Assembly: GCA_033297075.1 (NCBI GenBank) | Contig: MU858199.1 | Coordinates: forward strand, 29,722-93,721 | DNA length: 64,000 nt | Source: Rhypophila decipiens | Taxonomy: Eukaryota > Ascomycota > Sordariomycetes > Sordariales > Naviculisporaceae | Reading direction: 5' to 3' | Shown here: piece after piece, positions 33,329 to 43,858 of the stretch | Numbering within the stretch: position 1 is the first letter of the stretch | Layout: each line of letters begins with the position of its first letter | Notes under the pieces: model-generated | What the model was told of the DNA's origin: nothing | What the model saw: only the letters and a program-made list of their open reading frames with translations | Database searches by the model: none | Program-made: the position numbers and the translations under genes

Positions 33329-34229
33329 GATGGCAAACGGAAGTTATGGCTGGGTGCTTCTGGGACTGGGGGGTATCTGATGGACCGTAGTCGCCCCGAA
33401 GTGATGATTGAGGAATCTTCTGGACCGAGCGCACATGTATTGGATCGGCAACTCTTGCGGGGAACCACACACTCTTATCCTCTCCCTTTCTCGCTCCACC
33501 ACCCAAATCCGACCCGTTACCCACCGGCCAAATATTAACCCCGCGAGCGGCCGCTTCACGACCTACTAATCTGGAATCGTTGACGCCCACGTTACACAAC
33601 GGCGAACAGCTGCCTCCAAAGAATACACACACCATGGGTCGTGATGGGGTAGAGATTGGCACCACGATTGGTTGAGAGGTCCGAGTCTTGGGTGGTGGGC
33701 AAGACCGGTTGGCCTATTAGCAGCCATACGTCACGATCATAACAGAAATAAGCATGTGTTGTGTATTAGGTTTGCCAAGGGAGATGATGCTGTACTATCA
33801 ACTACTACCTATGCGACCATGCTAGTTGATCTCAGTTTACCCCTTATTGCATACCTCAGACCAGGCATTGTTCCCAAGCATATCCTTCTCACTGGAGCCG
33901 TCAAGTATTTGGCGTGGACGTCCCAAGATTAAGAAAATTCCAAAATTGCCATGGTTTCATTCCCTCATGCCTGCCTTGATGTTTAATGAGGTCGTTATCG
34001 GGATAGATGACGCAGATAGTGTTCTGCGTTTGGCACCATCTGTTTGCCACAGCGTTGTCGTCATGGGGGTAGGTGTTGTCGGAATATCACACTTCTTGTC
34101 AAAATTGATTGATTGTGATTGAATTTATTTTCCTCCTTCTCCTCTCTGGCTTCGCTAGAGAGGTTCTCTTATAACTATACATAGTGGCAATACTGGTGGC
34201 AAATATGACGAAACCGGTGACAAAGATTA
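33329..34229. other. intergenic, about 900 bases
   Basis: This holds the promoter of the O-methyltransferase gene and the 3' flank of the thaumatin-like gene. No supported feature was found. Confidence 0.45.
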
Positions 34230-35024
34230 TTACCAATATTTCCAGTCATTTCCAGAGAGTTCCTTCTGATAACCAATCCCTTCCGAATGACAAGGAATAT
34301 TCTGACAGGTGTAGGCATGGCCTCGACAGGGTGCGAAAAAAGGGGTGGGATCAGTGTCTTTGAAACTCTGTTTGGGGTTTCGGCAGACGCCAAGGGAAGC
34401 CACAAAGTCTGCCGGACACGTATTCTTCTCGAAGAGCGGCTCTTTGCAGCCCTTCAGACGGTGTGCCTCGTCCGCCTGGCCGCAGTAACAAACCATTGGA
34501 GCGGTGTATCCAGCAACGAAAGAAACATCGACGGCGAAGCGCCATAGTCCGGGCACATTCTCGTCCTCCTTGTACGAGCCTTCGAAAAGACTGACCCAAG
34601 AACCAGGCACTCCAAAACGAGCCTCGCCAAAGGCCATGTTCCCTTCCCAACGCCTAGGAATCTTGAGAAGGCCTGTTGCGCCATTTTCGAGACGGCCGGG
34701 CTGTGGGTTATTGATCAAGGTTGGAAAGGGTGGCTGGTCGGTCCTACTCCCGATGTGATGGACAGTGGAAAAGGGTCTGCCGGCTGCGTTACTGATTATG
34801 ACGGTATATGTCTCCGGGCCAGGTTCAATACCGATCTTTGGGTTAGCCGGGTTCGGGTCCAGGGCGCCGCCAGCTGCCGTTGGGTAGGGATTGGCCAGGG
34901 CTGTGATGCTGGCGGCCACCTGTGTGGTCTGGACAGGTGTGACGGTGGCTAGAACAGGTGTGGCTACTCCGAAGCCAGCCCAAAGGATGGCAACGAGAGC
35001 CCAGGTGAGTGTGATGAACATCAT
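34230..35024 (-). CDS. secreted thaumatin-like protein
   Basis: A single exon encodes 264 residues. A signal peptide (MMFITLTWALVAILWAGFGVATP) and a Thr/Ala/Pro-rich linker precede a thaumatin-like core. The diagnostic string VDVSFVAGYTAPMVCYC corresponds to the thaumatin signature (D-V-S-x-V-x-G-x-x-x-P). Paired cysteines follow in GCKEPLFEKNTCPADF, GVCRNPKQSF and PFFAPCRGHAYTCQN. Thaumatin-like proteins are small secreted disulphide proteins, some binding or cutting beta-1,3-glucan. A truncated relative lies at 36106 on the other strand. A TATA element sits 180 bases upstream. Confidence 0.8.
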   Translation of the reverse strand: MMFITLTWALVAILWAGFGVATPVLATVTPVQTTQVAASITALANPYPTAAGGALDPNPANPKIGIEPGPETYTVIISNAAGRPFSTVHHIGSRTDQPPFPTLINNPQPGRLENGATGLLKIPRRWEGNMAFGEARFGVPGSWVSLFEGSYKEDENVPGLWRFAVDVSFVAGYTAPMVCYCGQADEAHRLKGCKEPLFEKNTCPADFVASLGVCRNPKQSFKDTDPTPFFAPCRGHAYTCQNIPCHSEGIGYQKELSGNDWKYW

Positions 35025-35203
35025 TTCGGTTTGAATGTGATTTGTTATGTTGGGCGACCAAGGGTTCTTGAGAAGGAGTGACTCGGTAAGGGCTAGGGAA
35101 TGTCGAGGGAAAGCTGGAGATTCCGGTTGTAGGTTGGCGCAGACCGGAGAGGATGTGCGTGTCGTAAAGCAGAATTAGGAAGACTTGGTGGAAGAGGAGA
35201 GGG

Positions 35204-35212
35204 TTATATATA
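35204..35212 (-). promoter_or_regulatory. TATA element of the thaumatin-like gene
   Basis: TATATATAA on the minus strand lies about 180 bases before the ATG at 35024. Confidence 0.45.
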
Positions 35213-36105
35213 GCACGGTTGCTGAGGGAGCTGCTTGGAATAGCTTTTGTGGTCTAATTGGCCTTACGGCCTGGCCTTATCGAGCTGTAAAAGATGCACG
35301 ATGAGACGGAGGTCAGGAGGGTATTTATACTGGATTAAAAGGCGGGAAACTCGTCGATACGGAGGGAGTCGAGCGGTTTAGCTCCTAGTATGAGTCACGA
35401 GAACAAATATTTACTCATGGGAAAGCTGGGATGAATCAACGCGATGCGGGATACGTCTCGATGAATCTCGGTTTGAAGTTTGGTGTTTGCTCCAATCACC
35501 TTGATAAGGAGTCCTGTGGCGTTGGCTCCAAATAGCAAATAGGGGTACTACTAGTAGTATTTCCATCTTGTTCTTCTAATCTCTGTTATAATCTAAGATA
35601 ATAATCAGCGACAGATAAGTAGCTAGCCTCGGCGGATAGTTGAGTCGCGTGGCCACTTCTTATCAAGGGTTGGGATGGAAAGAAACACCATGGACTTGTC
35701 CCTGAGTGCTACGGGAAATTATCACCATCGAATAAGCTTGGTTATTGCAACGTGGACTCTTTGTGGAAATATAGTTAGACTGCTTCTTTCGGCCAATATA
35801 TGGTTTGCAGGTTCTCTCAGGGACGGGGTATTCAGACGTTGACTCATTTCTAATGCAAATATTTTTGGAAATGGCACCCTGGGCCTTTCCTGACATGCCG
35901 TGTTCGTCCCAAGGCCGTTTGGAAGCTAACCACGGCCACCAGGCGTCATACGGGATCTTGACCTTTGGTTTGTTATTCATCCAAGCCTCTCCTATCAGTA
36001 ATCTCACCTGAGCCAATATCCTGTTGAGTCATGGGGTCAGGCTGGTAATAAACACTTGTGCTGTTCATCTCGGGGCATTTGATCTGGTATTTATACCGTC
36101 GATAG
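35213..36105. other. intergenic, no gene
   Basis: Sequence between the thaumatin-like gene and its broken paralogue. A minus-strand open frame at 35663-36016 shows no domain. I looked on the plus strand for the missing N-terminal half of the paralogue and did not find it. Confidence 0.4.
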
Positions 36106-36468
36106 GTGTTTCCTTCCTTTCAGCATCAGAACCGGATCCCCAATGACGGTCCAGTCATCTATGTCGATGTGTCTTTTGTTGCTGGCTTCAGCCTTCCCGT
36201 CGTTTGCAGTTGCGTCAACGAGGGCAAAAAGTATCTCAGTGGCTGCAGCGTCAACCTCTGGTCTCTCGGCACATGTCCCGCCGCGGATTACAATGGCAAC
36301 GGAAGTTGCAGAAATCCCCGTCGCGGCGTAACGACCGCGGTCGACGCAGCCCCTTTTTTCGTGCCTTGTCAGGGACAGGCTTATACCTTTGAGAAGGATA
36401 TCACTGCCGAGTCCAACGGCGAGTGTCAATCCGGAACCGTTCGCTGCATCATCCATCCTGGCCGCTGA
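36106..36468 (+). pseudogene. truncated thaumatin-like paralogue
   Basis: The open frame (no ATG; it starts GTG) matches the second half of the 34230-35024 protein: VDVSFVAGFSLPVVCSC, GCSVNLWSLGTCPAADY, SCRNPRRG, PFFVPCQGQAYTF. The signal peptide, linker and first half are absent, and the C terminus diverges. It lies on the opposite strand about 1.1 kb away, so the pair looks like an inverted duplication of which one copy decayed. A 5' exon joined at the TTTCAG near 36123 cannot be excluded but was not found. Confidence 0.65.
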
Positions 36469-36742
36469 GAATACGCCGCGTTGATCAGGGAGGCGACGGC
36501 AGGAACGTCAACTGCACGTGGCCTGGGGTCTTTATGGGAATATTACCACTATAGGAGGGCAGGGATATGAACACGAAGCTTCGGGGTTAGTGGTACCGAT
36601 AGACGGATTATTTTTAGGTCTAATTCTCCTGAGTGATGCATCATTCTTTCACCATTATTTGATTCTAGGTTTCCTTCTAGCTTGTTGTTGTGAAATGAAG
36701 TGACTTGAATTAACAAGGTATAACTACAACCACAAGCAGATA

Positions 36743-38570
36743 TCAAGCCTGCATCTCATGGTATGGTTCATCATAGCAAGGATAAGGAGGCATGTCTTGC
36801 TCCTTGTCCGGATAGCCCGCAGGCAACTCATGTACGCTATGAAAGTCAAAGCCGCCTTGGAAGGGCTGAACTGTGATGATATTAGCATCGCGGAGATCAA
36901 TCACATCCTCCCCAGGCAGCGCCATGGGGGCAGAAAGTCCAATGAGCTTGGTCGCCTTGGTGTTGCACATCCTACAAATGGTGACAAATGTCCCTGGACC
37001 CGTCGGGTAGGTCATGGACTGCTTGATACAATTGGAACAGAAGGCATGGTTGCATGGACGTAGACTTGTTTGTTCGTCAGCGTCACGGTTCTCACAACAG
37101 CAGTACGAGCAGTCCACGCAAGAAGCCTCCAAGAAAAAGGCAAAACTCACATCGAGTCGCAAAGCATCTTGCCACACGCGGTACACCCAACCTTCATACC
37201 CCCCGTCATATTCGACCCAAGGTGCACACCTCCACCCTGGGCGTCGATATCTCCAACTCCTTTGATGCCTGCAAGATAGGCCGATCCATCGGTGGCGATG
37301 CCCTCTTCGTACGACTTCAAGAACGGAAGGCCTTGCTCGATGTACATCTCGGGCGTGATTGGAGTTGACGGAGCGAGCATTCCCGTCAAAGCCTCAAACG
37401 CTACTGAGTTGAGAATCTGTACGCTCAGCATGGTGGTCTGGCCCTTCCTCCAAGCAAAAGGGGCGAATGGGTCGCCGAGGATTGCTTGGTGGATCTTGGA
37501 GCCGGCTGCGAGGCCCATTGCCCAACCAGTTTGACTGTGTTGAGTCAGTCCCAGTAACAAGACCGGCGTATACGAGTGAAGAACATAAGATTATGAAATG
37601 AATAAAGGGAAGAAGGCTTACTCTTGAGGCTTTACAACGGGTCTGACAACTGGAGCTCTCGGGGGAGGAGCACTCTGTTGCTGGTAGCTTGCACCATAAC
37701 TCTCGTACAGTGGAGGAGGACTGATCTGTGAGGCTGGGCTGCCCGGAATAGCCGGAGCTGAACCTCGTGGAGGTGGTGGATAGTAGCTGCTCACTGCTGA
37801 AGAAGGTGATGTAGCTGACGGCATGGAAGCGGACGGCCCATAATCCCCAGTCGCAGTCCCGCCATAAGACGGCTGAGGCTGGTAGTCATTCATCTGCTGT
37901 TGAGGAGGGAGAGCAGCAGGTTGGGTAAAGGTTATTGGCTGCTGGGGTTTTGGTGGGGGAGCAGATACAGGTGAGAAGCTTGGAGTGGGCATTTGTTGGA
38001 CATATGACTGTGGAGTAGCCGGCGAAGCGCTTGAAGGGGAGCTTATATAGCTTTGCTGCTGAGGCGAAGACATGGAGTAACTCGGGACAGGAGAGCCGTA
38101 GCTTGTCGGTGGCGAGGGATCGTAGCTTTGCTGCTGGGGTGGTCGTCCTTGCTGCTGTTGAGGTGGGGAATACTGGGCGGCGGCTTGTTGATATGTAGGA
38201 TAGTTGTTTCCGGATGATTTCCGCCTCCTGGATGAGGTTGCTGCGGCTGGCTTTGATACTGTGGTGCACCTTGAGCTGGCAGAGCATATGGAACATCTGG
38301 GTACGGCTTGGACATGGCATCGGGGTATTGAGGCATGGAATATGCCCGTCCGTATGATTGTTGCTCTCGGACTTCAACGACAGCTCCATGCGGTACTCCT
38401 TGATCTTGCAAGCTCAATGACCCCACCTGCAAGGGTCGACCTTGGTGGCAAAGCTCCAAATCGCGAAGAGACTTGGGCGAAGCTTGGGACTTTTCAACAT
38501 GGTCTGAAAAGCACCTGTCCAGTGCCACCATGGAGCCCAATTTACCGTTTCGGTCCGATCCTGCCCACAA
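36743..38570 (-). CDS. C-terminal half of a ubiquitin-like/RING protein
   Basis: From the top, a ubiquitin-like segment (LRDLELCHQGRPLQVG, then VPHGAVVEVRE) is followed by a long Pro/Gln/Ser-rich region. Next comes a conserved block after an 87-base intron (exon start 37534; GWAMGLAAGSKIHQAILGDP, PITPEMYIEQGLPFLKSY). After an 86-base intron (exon start 37064) a RING finger closes the protein: CTACGKMLCDSI, RPCNHAFCSNCI, CRMC, then LIGLSAPMALPGED. RING proteins of this kind are ubiquitin ligases. In the Pro/Gln region the frame shifts by one near 38205-38220; restoring one base would give an unbroken low-complexity run. Related fungal proteins carry this half and the next feature in one chain, so 36743-40230 is probably one gene. 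Confidence 0.75.
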
Positions 38571-38755
38571 GTATGGCTGACGTACCGAAGCGTCAACCGA
38601 TGCTTATAAACTGCTGTCATTTGGATATGCATGCCAAGTTAAAATTCAGCCCGGTTGCCAACAGCGCTTGGGTACGGTGCCTCGACCTGCGACTGGTAGA
38701 GATGGCGCATATATACCGGGAACATGGACTTATCCACCAGCCCGTTCATGAGTGT

Positions 38756-40230
38756 CTATTCTCCTTTCTGGCCGGGTAGCAGCAAGTCTCGGCGATCACC
38801 GAGGACTACCATGTCCACACCGAGGCTACCCGCCACCTGTCGAGGATCTGGATAGTAGGGACCCGGCTGGGGAAGCTTATCGGAAGCAGGAACGTACAAT
38901 GACCATCGATTCCCAGGAATGATCTCTAGCTGCATGCCTCCAACCGTCTCTTTACACGTGACCTGCTTCTCCACTGAGTAGCCCGACCCGAGCGGCATGG
39001 CAATGAACTGCTTGACAACGTCCTTGGCCACACACACTCCATCGAGAAACCTTTGTGGTGGGATGGAAAGATAGTCCTGCGAAGCCACTTTGGATCCAGC
39101 CGGTGAGCTCCAGGGCAATCCAGACACAGCATTGACACCGCCCACAAAGACGCGCACGGCAAAGGCGTCTTGACGTGCCTTGAAAGAGAGGAACATGGCT
39201 TCTCGTTGGTATAGTGGGAAAAAGACGCCGCCTTTTCGAGCCATGTCAACCAGACTTTGGTTCCCCGAGGTTTGCAGCTTCTTGGATATGCCAGCCACGT
39301 TGTTGACGTCAATCTTTCCCAGCCGAATTGGTTGACTATGAGTCTTGCCGTCCTCGGGGAGACGCAGGGTGCGGTTGAAATTGATCTCGAGCTCTCCGGG
39401 ATACGATGTCACCAAAACCTTGCCGTCATTGCAACGAACTCGCAGTCGGCCGAGATTCTGCAGAAAGGTGCCACATTGTTCAGTTTCGCTCATGAGCGGC
39501 CCTTCCCCTGGTTCATGCTCATAGCGAGACAGCCCATGGATAATTGGGATCTGCAGCTCCGTTGGCAGGGCCTTTTCGCCATTCCAGTTGCGCGCTGTAA
39601 GCTCCCTATGCTTCGCCGTGGCCATGGCCTGGTAGCCATGTTTCTCCAGAAGTCTGTTCACTTGTGCGAGCGTCATGAACCACGGACCGTTGATCTGCAC
39701 AGCACACTTCAAGTTCTGGTCAAGTGGATTCCGCCTCCTAACATCGTGCAGAGTCAACCTAATTAGAGAATAGGGGTCACATCCTAGATCAAATCAACAT
39801 CAAGTGTCAGAGATCCGAGCAAGGATGGATATCGGCGGAGCGGGGAGGAATGGCACAGAGACGACTTACCTTCTGCAAGTGACAGCACTTCGGGGACGAT
39901 GGGCTGACAGGGTTGCGGCCCGGGGATCTCAACAACACCGCGAGCACCAGGGTCGGGCTCGAAGGAGGCCATCCAGGACCCAAAGCCGCTGAATGTACCA
40001 ACATCTTCGTTATTGCTAGGATGCGGTTCGTGGTGATAGGATATTCCCTTGTTGTCTGGGTAGGGTGCTGGTGTCGGTACAGGCGCAGGATATGGACTTG
40101 GCGAATTGTCCACGATATACTTGGGGTCCTGGATCTCGCTCTGATGGTGCCGAGGTTCCTTGATCTGATGGTTCTGCTGATTTGCCGGATCCTTGTAGGC
40201 AGCCTTGAAATGCTTCATAAACTTCTTCAT
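38756..40230 (-). CDS. N-terminal half of the ubiquitin-like/RING protein (or separate 462-residue gene)
   Basis: Two exons (40230-39870, 39783-38756) join exactly as LAEG|CDPYSLIRLTLHD and end in TAG after GQKGE, 462 residues. The first 120 residues are polar (MKKFMKHFKAAYKDP) with a Pro-rich spacer. The rest is a conserved all-beta-looking region with GKIDVNNVAGISKKL, QREAMFLSFKA and RFLDGVCVAKDVVKQF, then AMPLGSGYSVEKQVT and GGMQLEIIPGNRW. In fungal relatives this last string is followed by the ubiquitin-like domain and the GLAAG block found just downstream, which argues that the stop lies inside an unmodelled intron and the two parts form one protein. If it is a real stop, the gene has been split. 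Confidence 0.75.
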
Positions 40231-41218
40231 TATGAGCGGCAGTTGAAGTCACAAACACGGACTACTGGCCTGCAAGATTTCCGTAAAGACACTCAGCATT
40301 GCCTGCTCAACTCGCTGACGTTTTATCTTGGATGTTGAAAGTCAGGAGATAATAGATGGGGGGAACTGCGGGACTCCCCGCCGGAGTCAACCCACGGTCC
40401 CACGTGCGGCTGAAAGGGCCATTCAAAGGTCGAGACTTTTTGCTCTCGACCACCCCAGCCCTGGAATGGTTTAGCGGTCCAATATTGTCTTCTTTCGGGA
40501 AAGATCAACTTTTCAGGCTTGCTGGCCAATCAGGAGGCAGAAAGGGTCGGTCCGGTTGGCTGCTCATCGTCGACGGTCTCCACCGCTCAGCGTTGTGCGT
40601 TTTGGCATTCTGCCATGGCGAATACCATTATACCACAATACGGAGCGTAGATGAGAACGACCTGACAACCAGATATTGCCGCGGCCTTGGATGCGGACCT
40701 TAAGGCTCTTTATGCCTTATTTGGCTGTACCGTGTACAGTACGACATGCAGCCTACCTACGTTGGGAAAACTGAGCGGGATGTGAAACAGTTAACGCATG
40801 GTGGTCAATATGGAAAGTCTGGGTTTGACGATGTAGGCTGCAGAGTCATGCCGGGATCTGGATGGTGTGAAACTATACCTCTAGCTCCAGTCCACTACAC
40901 TGTAATTCGCTACGTTTGTGTTCCGGATTCCGATATCCGGATCGTCCTTGCAGTGATCTTTCTCCACTGATCAATCACTCGATGTGAGTAACAAGTCCAT
41001 TTAACAACTGGAGGCACTTCGGTATCTCCCTGATCTCATTCCACAACTTGACCCATTTTAGCCGTTGTTTGATCGACGGGGAATAGACTGGGTATAACCG
41101 TATAAAGCCTTGCAACCCCGAGGAAATTTGAATCAAGCCCAACACCTTTTACACAATTCCCTCCAACTCATTCGATTATTGAGAATCCAAACTCTGCTTT
41201 CACTTGGAAAGTCAAACG
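40231..41218. other. divergent promoter region, about 990 bases
   Basis: This lies between the RING-type gene (minus) and the SDR gene (plus). An open frame at 40356-40703 is not supported by any domain. Confidence 0.4.
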
Positions 41219-41944
41219 ATGCCAGTTTACTGCATCACAGGCGCCAACCGGGGAATCGGCCTCGAATTCGTCCGCCAGCTGGCCGCTTCCCCAGACAACA
41301 CCATTCTCGCGCTTACACGTTCCTTGTCCTCGGATCTGACCGACCTCAAGGGGGCAAGCTCTTCATCATCCACACACATCCTCGAGTGTGAGGTCGGAGA
41401 TATTAGATCCATTCAGGCATTTGCCCAGAAAGCCTCCAAGTTACTACTTGGAAAGGACCAAAAGATCGATTTCCTGGTCAACAACGCGGGGATCAATGGG
41501 ACGTCAGCTCAGAACACTTTGTCACTGGATCCAGATGGACTTCTTTCGCAAATAAAGATCAATGTCCTCGGCCCCGCCAAGACAGCAGAGTTTCTCCTTG
41601 GACAGGATTTGTTGGCGGACGACGTGAGGGTTCTGAATATGACCTCTGGCTTGGCGAGCTTGGAAATGACCAGTGAAGGACCAAGGAAAGCGGCAGGATA
41701 TTCTGTCTCCAAAGCGGCACTGAACATGCTTACGGTGCATCAAGGAGTGAATCTCAGGGACAGGCTGCCTGGCGCCGTGGTTATTGTTATGGACCCGGGA
41801 TGGGTCAAGACGAGACTGGGCGGCCATGGAGCAGCTCTTGAACCGCACGAGAGCGTCGAGGGCATGTTGCATGTGCTGCACGGGTTGAAAGACGAAGATA
41901 ATTGTGGATTTTTCCACCACTCGGGAAAGAAGCTGCCTTGGTAG
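41219..41944 (+). CDS. short-chain dehydrogenase/reductase
   Basis: A single exon encodes 241 residues from MPVYCITGANRGIG. The classical SDR pattern is complete: TGANRGIG cofactor motif (7-14), FLVNNAGINGT (about 88), the Asn in KINVLG, the serine region LNMTSG (about 141), and YSVSK with catalytic Tyr161 and Lys165, then DPGWVKT. It reduces or oxidises a carbonyl/alcohol with NAD(P). The C-terminal layout (ESVEGMLHVLHGL) is like the sniffer/C-factor branch. It is convergent with the PNPOx-like gene. Confidence 0.92.
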   Translation: MPVYCITGANRGIGLEFVRQLAASPDNTILALTRSLSSDLTDLKGASSSSSTHILECEVGDIRSIQAFAQKASKLLLGKDQKIDFLVNNAGINGTSAQNTLSLDPDGLLSQIKINVLGPAKTAEFLLGQDLLADDVRVLNMTSGLASLEMTSEGPRKAAGYSVSKAALNMLTVHQGVNLRDRLPGAVVIVMDPGWVKTRLGGHGAALEPHESVEGMLHVLHGLKDEDNCGFFHHSGKKLPW

Positions 41945-42063
41945 AAATATGAGAGACACGCATTAAAAAGCGGTTTGGACACAGACCTCGTCGTCTGTCA
42001 AAGAACAGTCACTGGTCAGTATTGTGAGAGCCCTGTCCATTTACGCGCCGAATGTTGACCTTC

Positions 42064-42915
42064 TCATGCCGGCCGATTCACCATCACCCGGACACCCAAG
42101 GCCGGCGACAAGGCAATCAAGGAGACAGTCGCCATCACACTGACCAGTCCGACAAGGACAAGATGCCAGAGATTGAACCGCTTGGCCGAAGCAGATCGAT
42201 ATCCGCGACTGGGCATGCCGACCATCTTTTTAATGGGAGCGATGCCTTCCTCTTTGGCCGTTCTTCGACCAAGTTCTAGTCCAGGGAGCCCATCGATACT
42301 CTCGGCGTTTTTGTATGCCCAATATCTACGGTACGTAGCAGTGACGATACATCAGCGCATTGATCCCGAATCCTTGAGCCAGCACGCTTACCTGGGGAAG
42401 TTCTCCTTCGTCTTGCCCTCCTCAAAGTCCTTCTCCTTCTTGGCCATAAAGTCGTTCAGAGTAGTGCGGAAGGATTTGAAGTCGAATTTGGGCACAGAGA
42501 AACCGCACGAGCTGCCAACCTGGTGCACATTTACCATGATGATGGACCTCGTGCCGGGGATGGTCTTGACATCGTGTTTCTTGACGAAATCACTGAACTC
42601 TGCGGTCTGGCTCTCGAGCACTTTTCCTTGGCCCCAAAGGCGCACGATGCGTGGGGGTCCATCAAAGGCAGTGAACATGATGGTGATGCGGCCGTTGCCA
42701 GGCTCGTATAAATGTGATATCGTCTCATTCCCGCTGCCCGAGAGATCAATGTACCAGAAAGTGTGGTCGTCCAGAAGACCGAAATAAAGACCGCCCTTGG
42801 GGGAAATGTTGACATGGCCGGAGCCGGAGAGCGGGGCAGTCCCGACCCAAAACATCTTTTGCTGGAGGATCCATTCGTGTATGTTGGAAGGGATTGTCTG
42901 GTAAAACTGACCCAT
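42064..42915 (-). CDS. PNPOx-like flavoprotein with C-terminal membrane anchor
   Basis: Two exons (42915-42392, 42325-42064) give 261 residues. The N-terminal part is a pyridoxamine-phosphate-oxidase-like split barrel (HEWILQQKMFWVGTAPLSG, GHVNISPKGG, FWYIDLSGSGNETISHLYE, GRITIMFTAFDGPPRIVRL), a fold that binds FMN or F420. The YWAYKN string following the intron and an ESIDGLPGLE linker are common in fungal members. The last 35 residues form a membrane helix (LWHLVLVGLVSVMATVSLIAL) with a short tail, so the enzyme is probably anchored by its C terminus. The substrate is unknown. Confidence 0.87.
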
Positions 42916-43858
42916 TGTGAAAGAAAGTTGGCCTTTGATGGCGTTTGTGGATTCGAGCGGCGACAATCTGTGGTGAAAAAAGAAGACTGGATACGCATCG
43001 ATGCCCGCCTCTACTGACCACCGATTTTCGGACACCTGCCGGTCTTTCACGGTGCAACTCCGGGCTGTTCAAGGCCGGCATGTCATTCTTACGCCTTTTT
43101 CCCATTATCTCCGAGGCTAGCCACTTATAACCGACCGTTCCTGCCAAGTCTGCAACCACGCAGGGTAACGAAAGAGTGCTCGATTTCGTTCTCATCTTCG
43201 ACCACCGCGGGATGGAACAGGTGCAGCCTGGTCAGGTCTGAAGGAATTTGATTATGCGGTGTAAATTTCGCAGTAAAGACGACTGGCAGAGTGAGATGCA
43301 CTAGCTAGTAGCTTGGGACTTGGATTATGGATATGGGCTCCTGCCGTTGCTAACACCTGTTACCACTGAAGGTAACCTGGAACCTGAAATGTTTTGACAT
43401 CTGGACTGGACCGGAACGGGCAGACCCTGGTAATGCCAGGCACCGGACTCGACTCGACGGAGTCTCGGCCCGGGTTGGGTCCACAACCTGGAAGTCACAG
43501 TGGCTGACAAATGTAGTGTGGTGGAGCCAGGCCCAGCGGGAACGGCGCGGGGCCGGAAACTGAATGTTGCACCGTGCAGTGTCATTGAAGCAACCCCCAC
43601 TTTTTAGGTCCCCAGGCAGCTGTCAGAGAGCCGCGAAATCCGATTTTGACCCCTGGACCATCAGTTAAGTTAGGCACAACCATCACCACCAAGATTCCAC
43701 CTCAACAGCACCTCTTCCATCACAGGCCATCTGATATTTGTTTGAGAGTTGACGGTAATTATCGTCGAATCGTGAATTCTTACCATCAAAGTCGTTGTTA
43801 GACAGCTGCGCAATTACTCAATCCCGGTGGCTGTCGTCAATCGACAGTCCCTTGCACC
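42916..43858. other. divergent promoter region, about 940 bases
   Basis: This is shared by the PNPOx-like gene (minus) and the C2H2 gene (plus). No open frame with coding character is seen. Confidence 0.4.
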
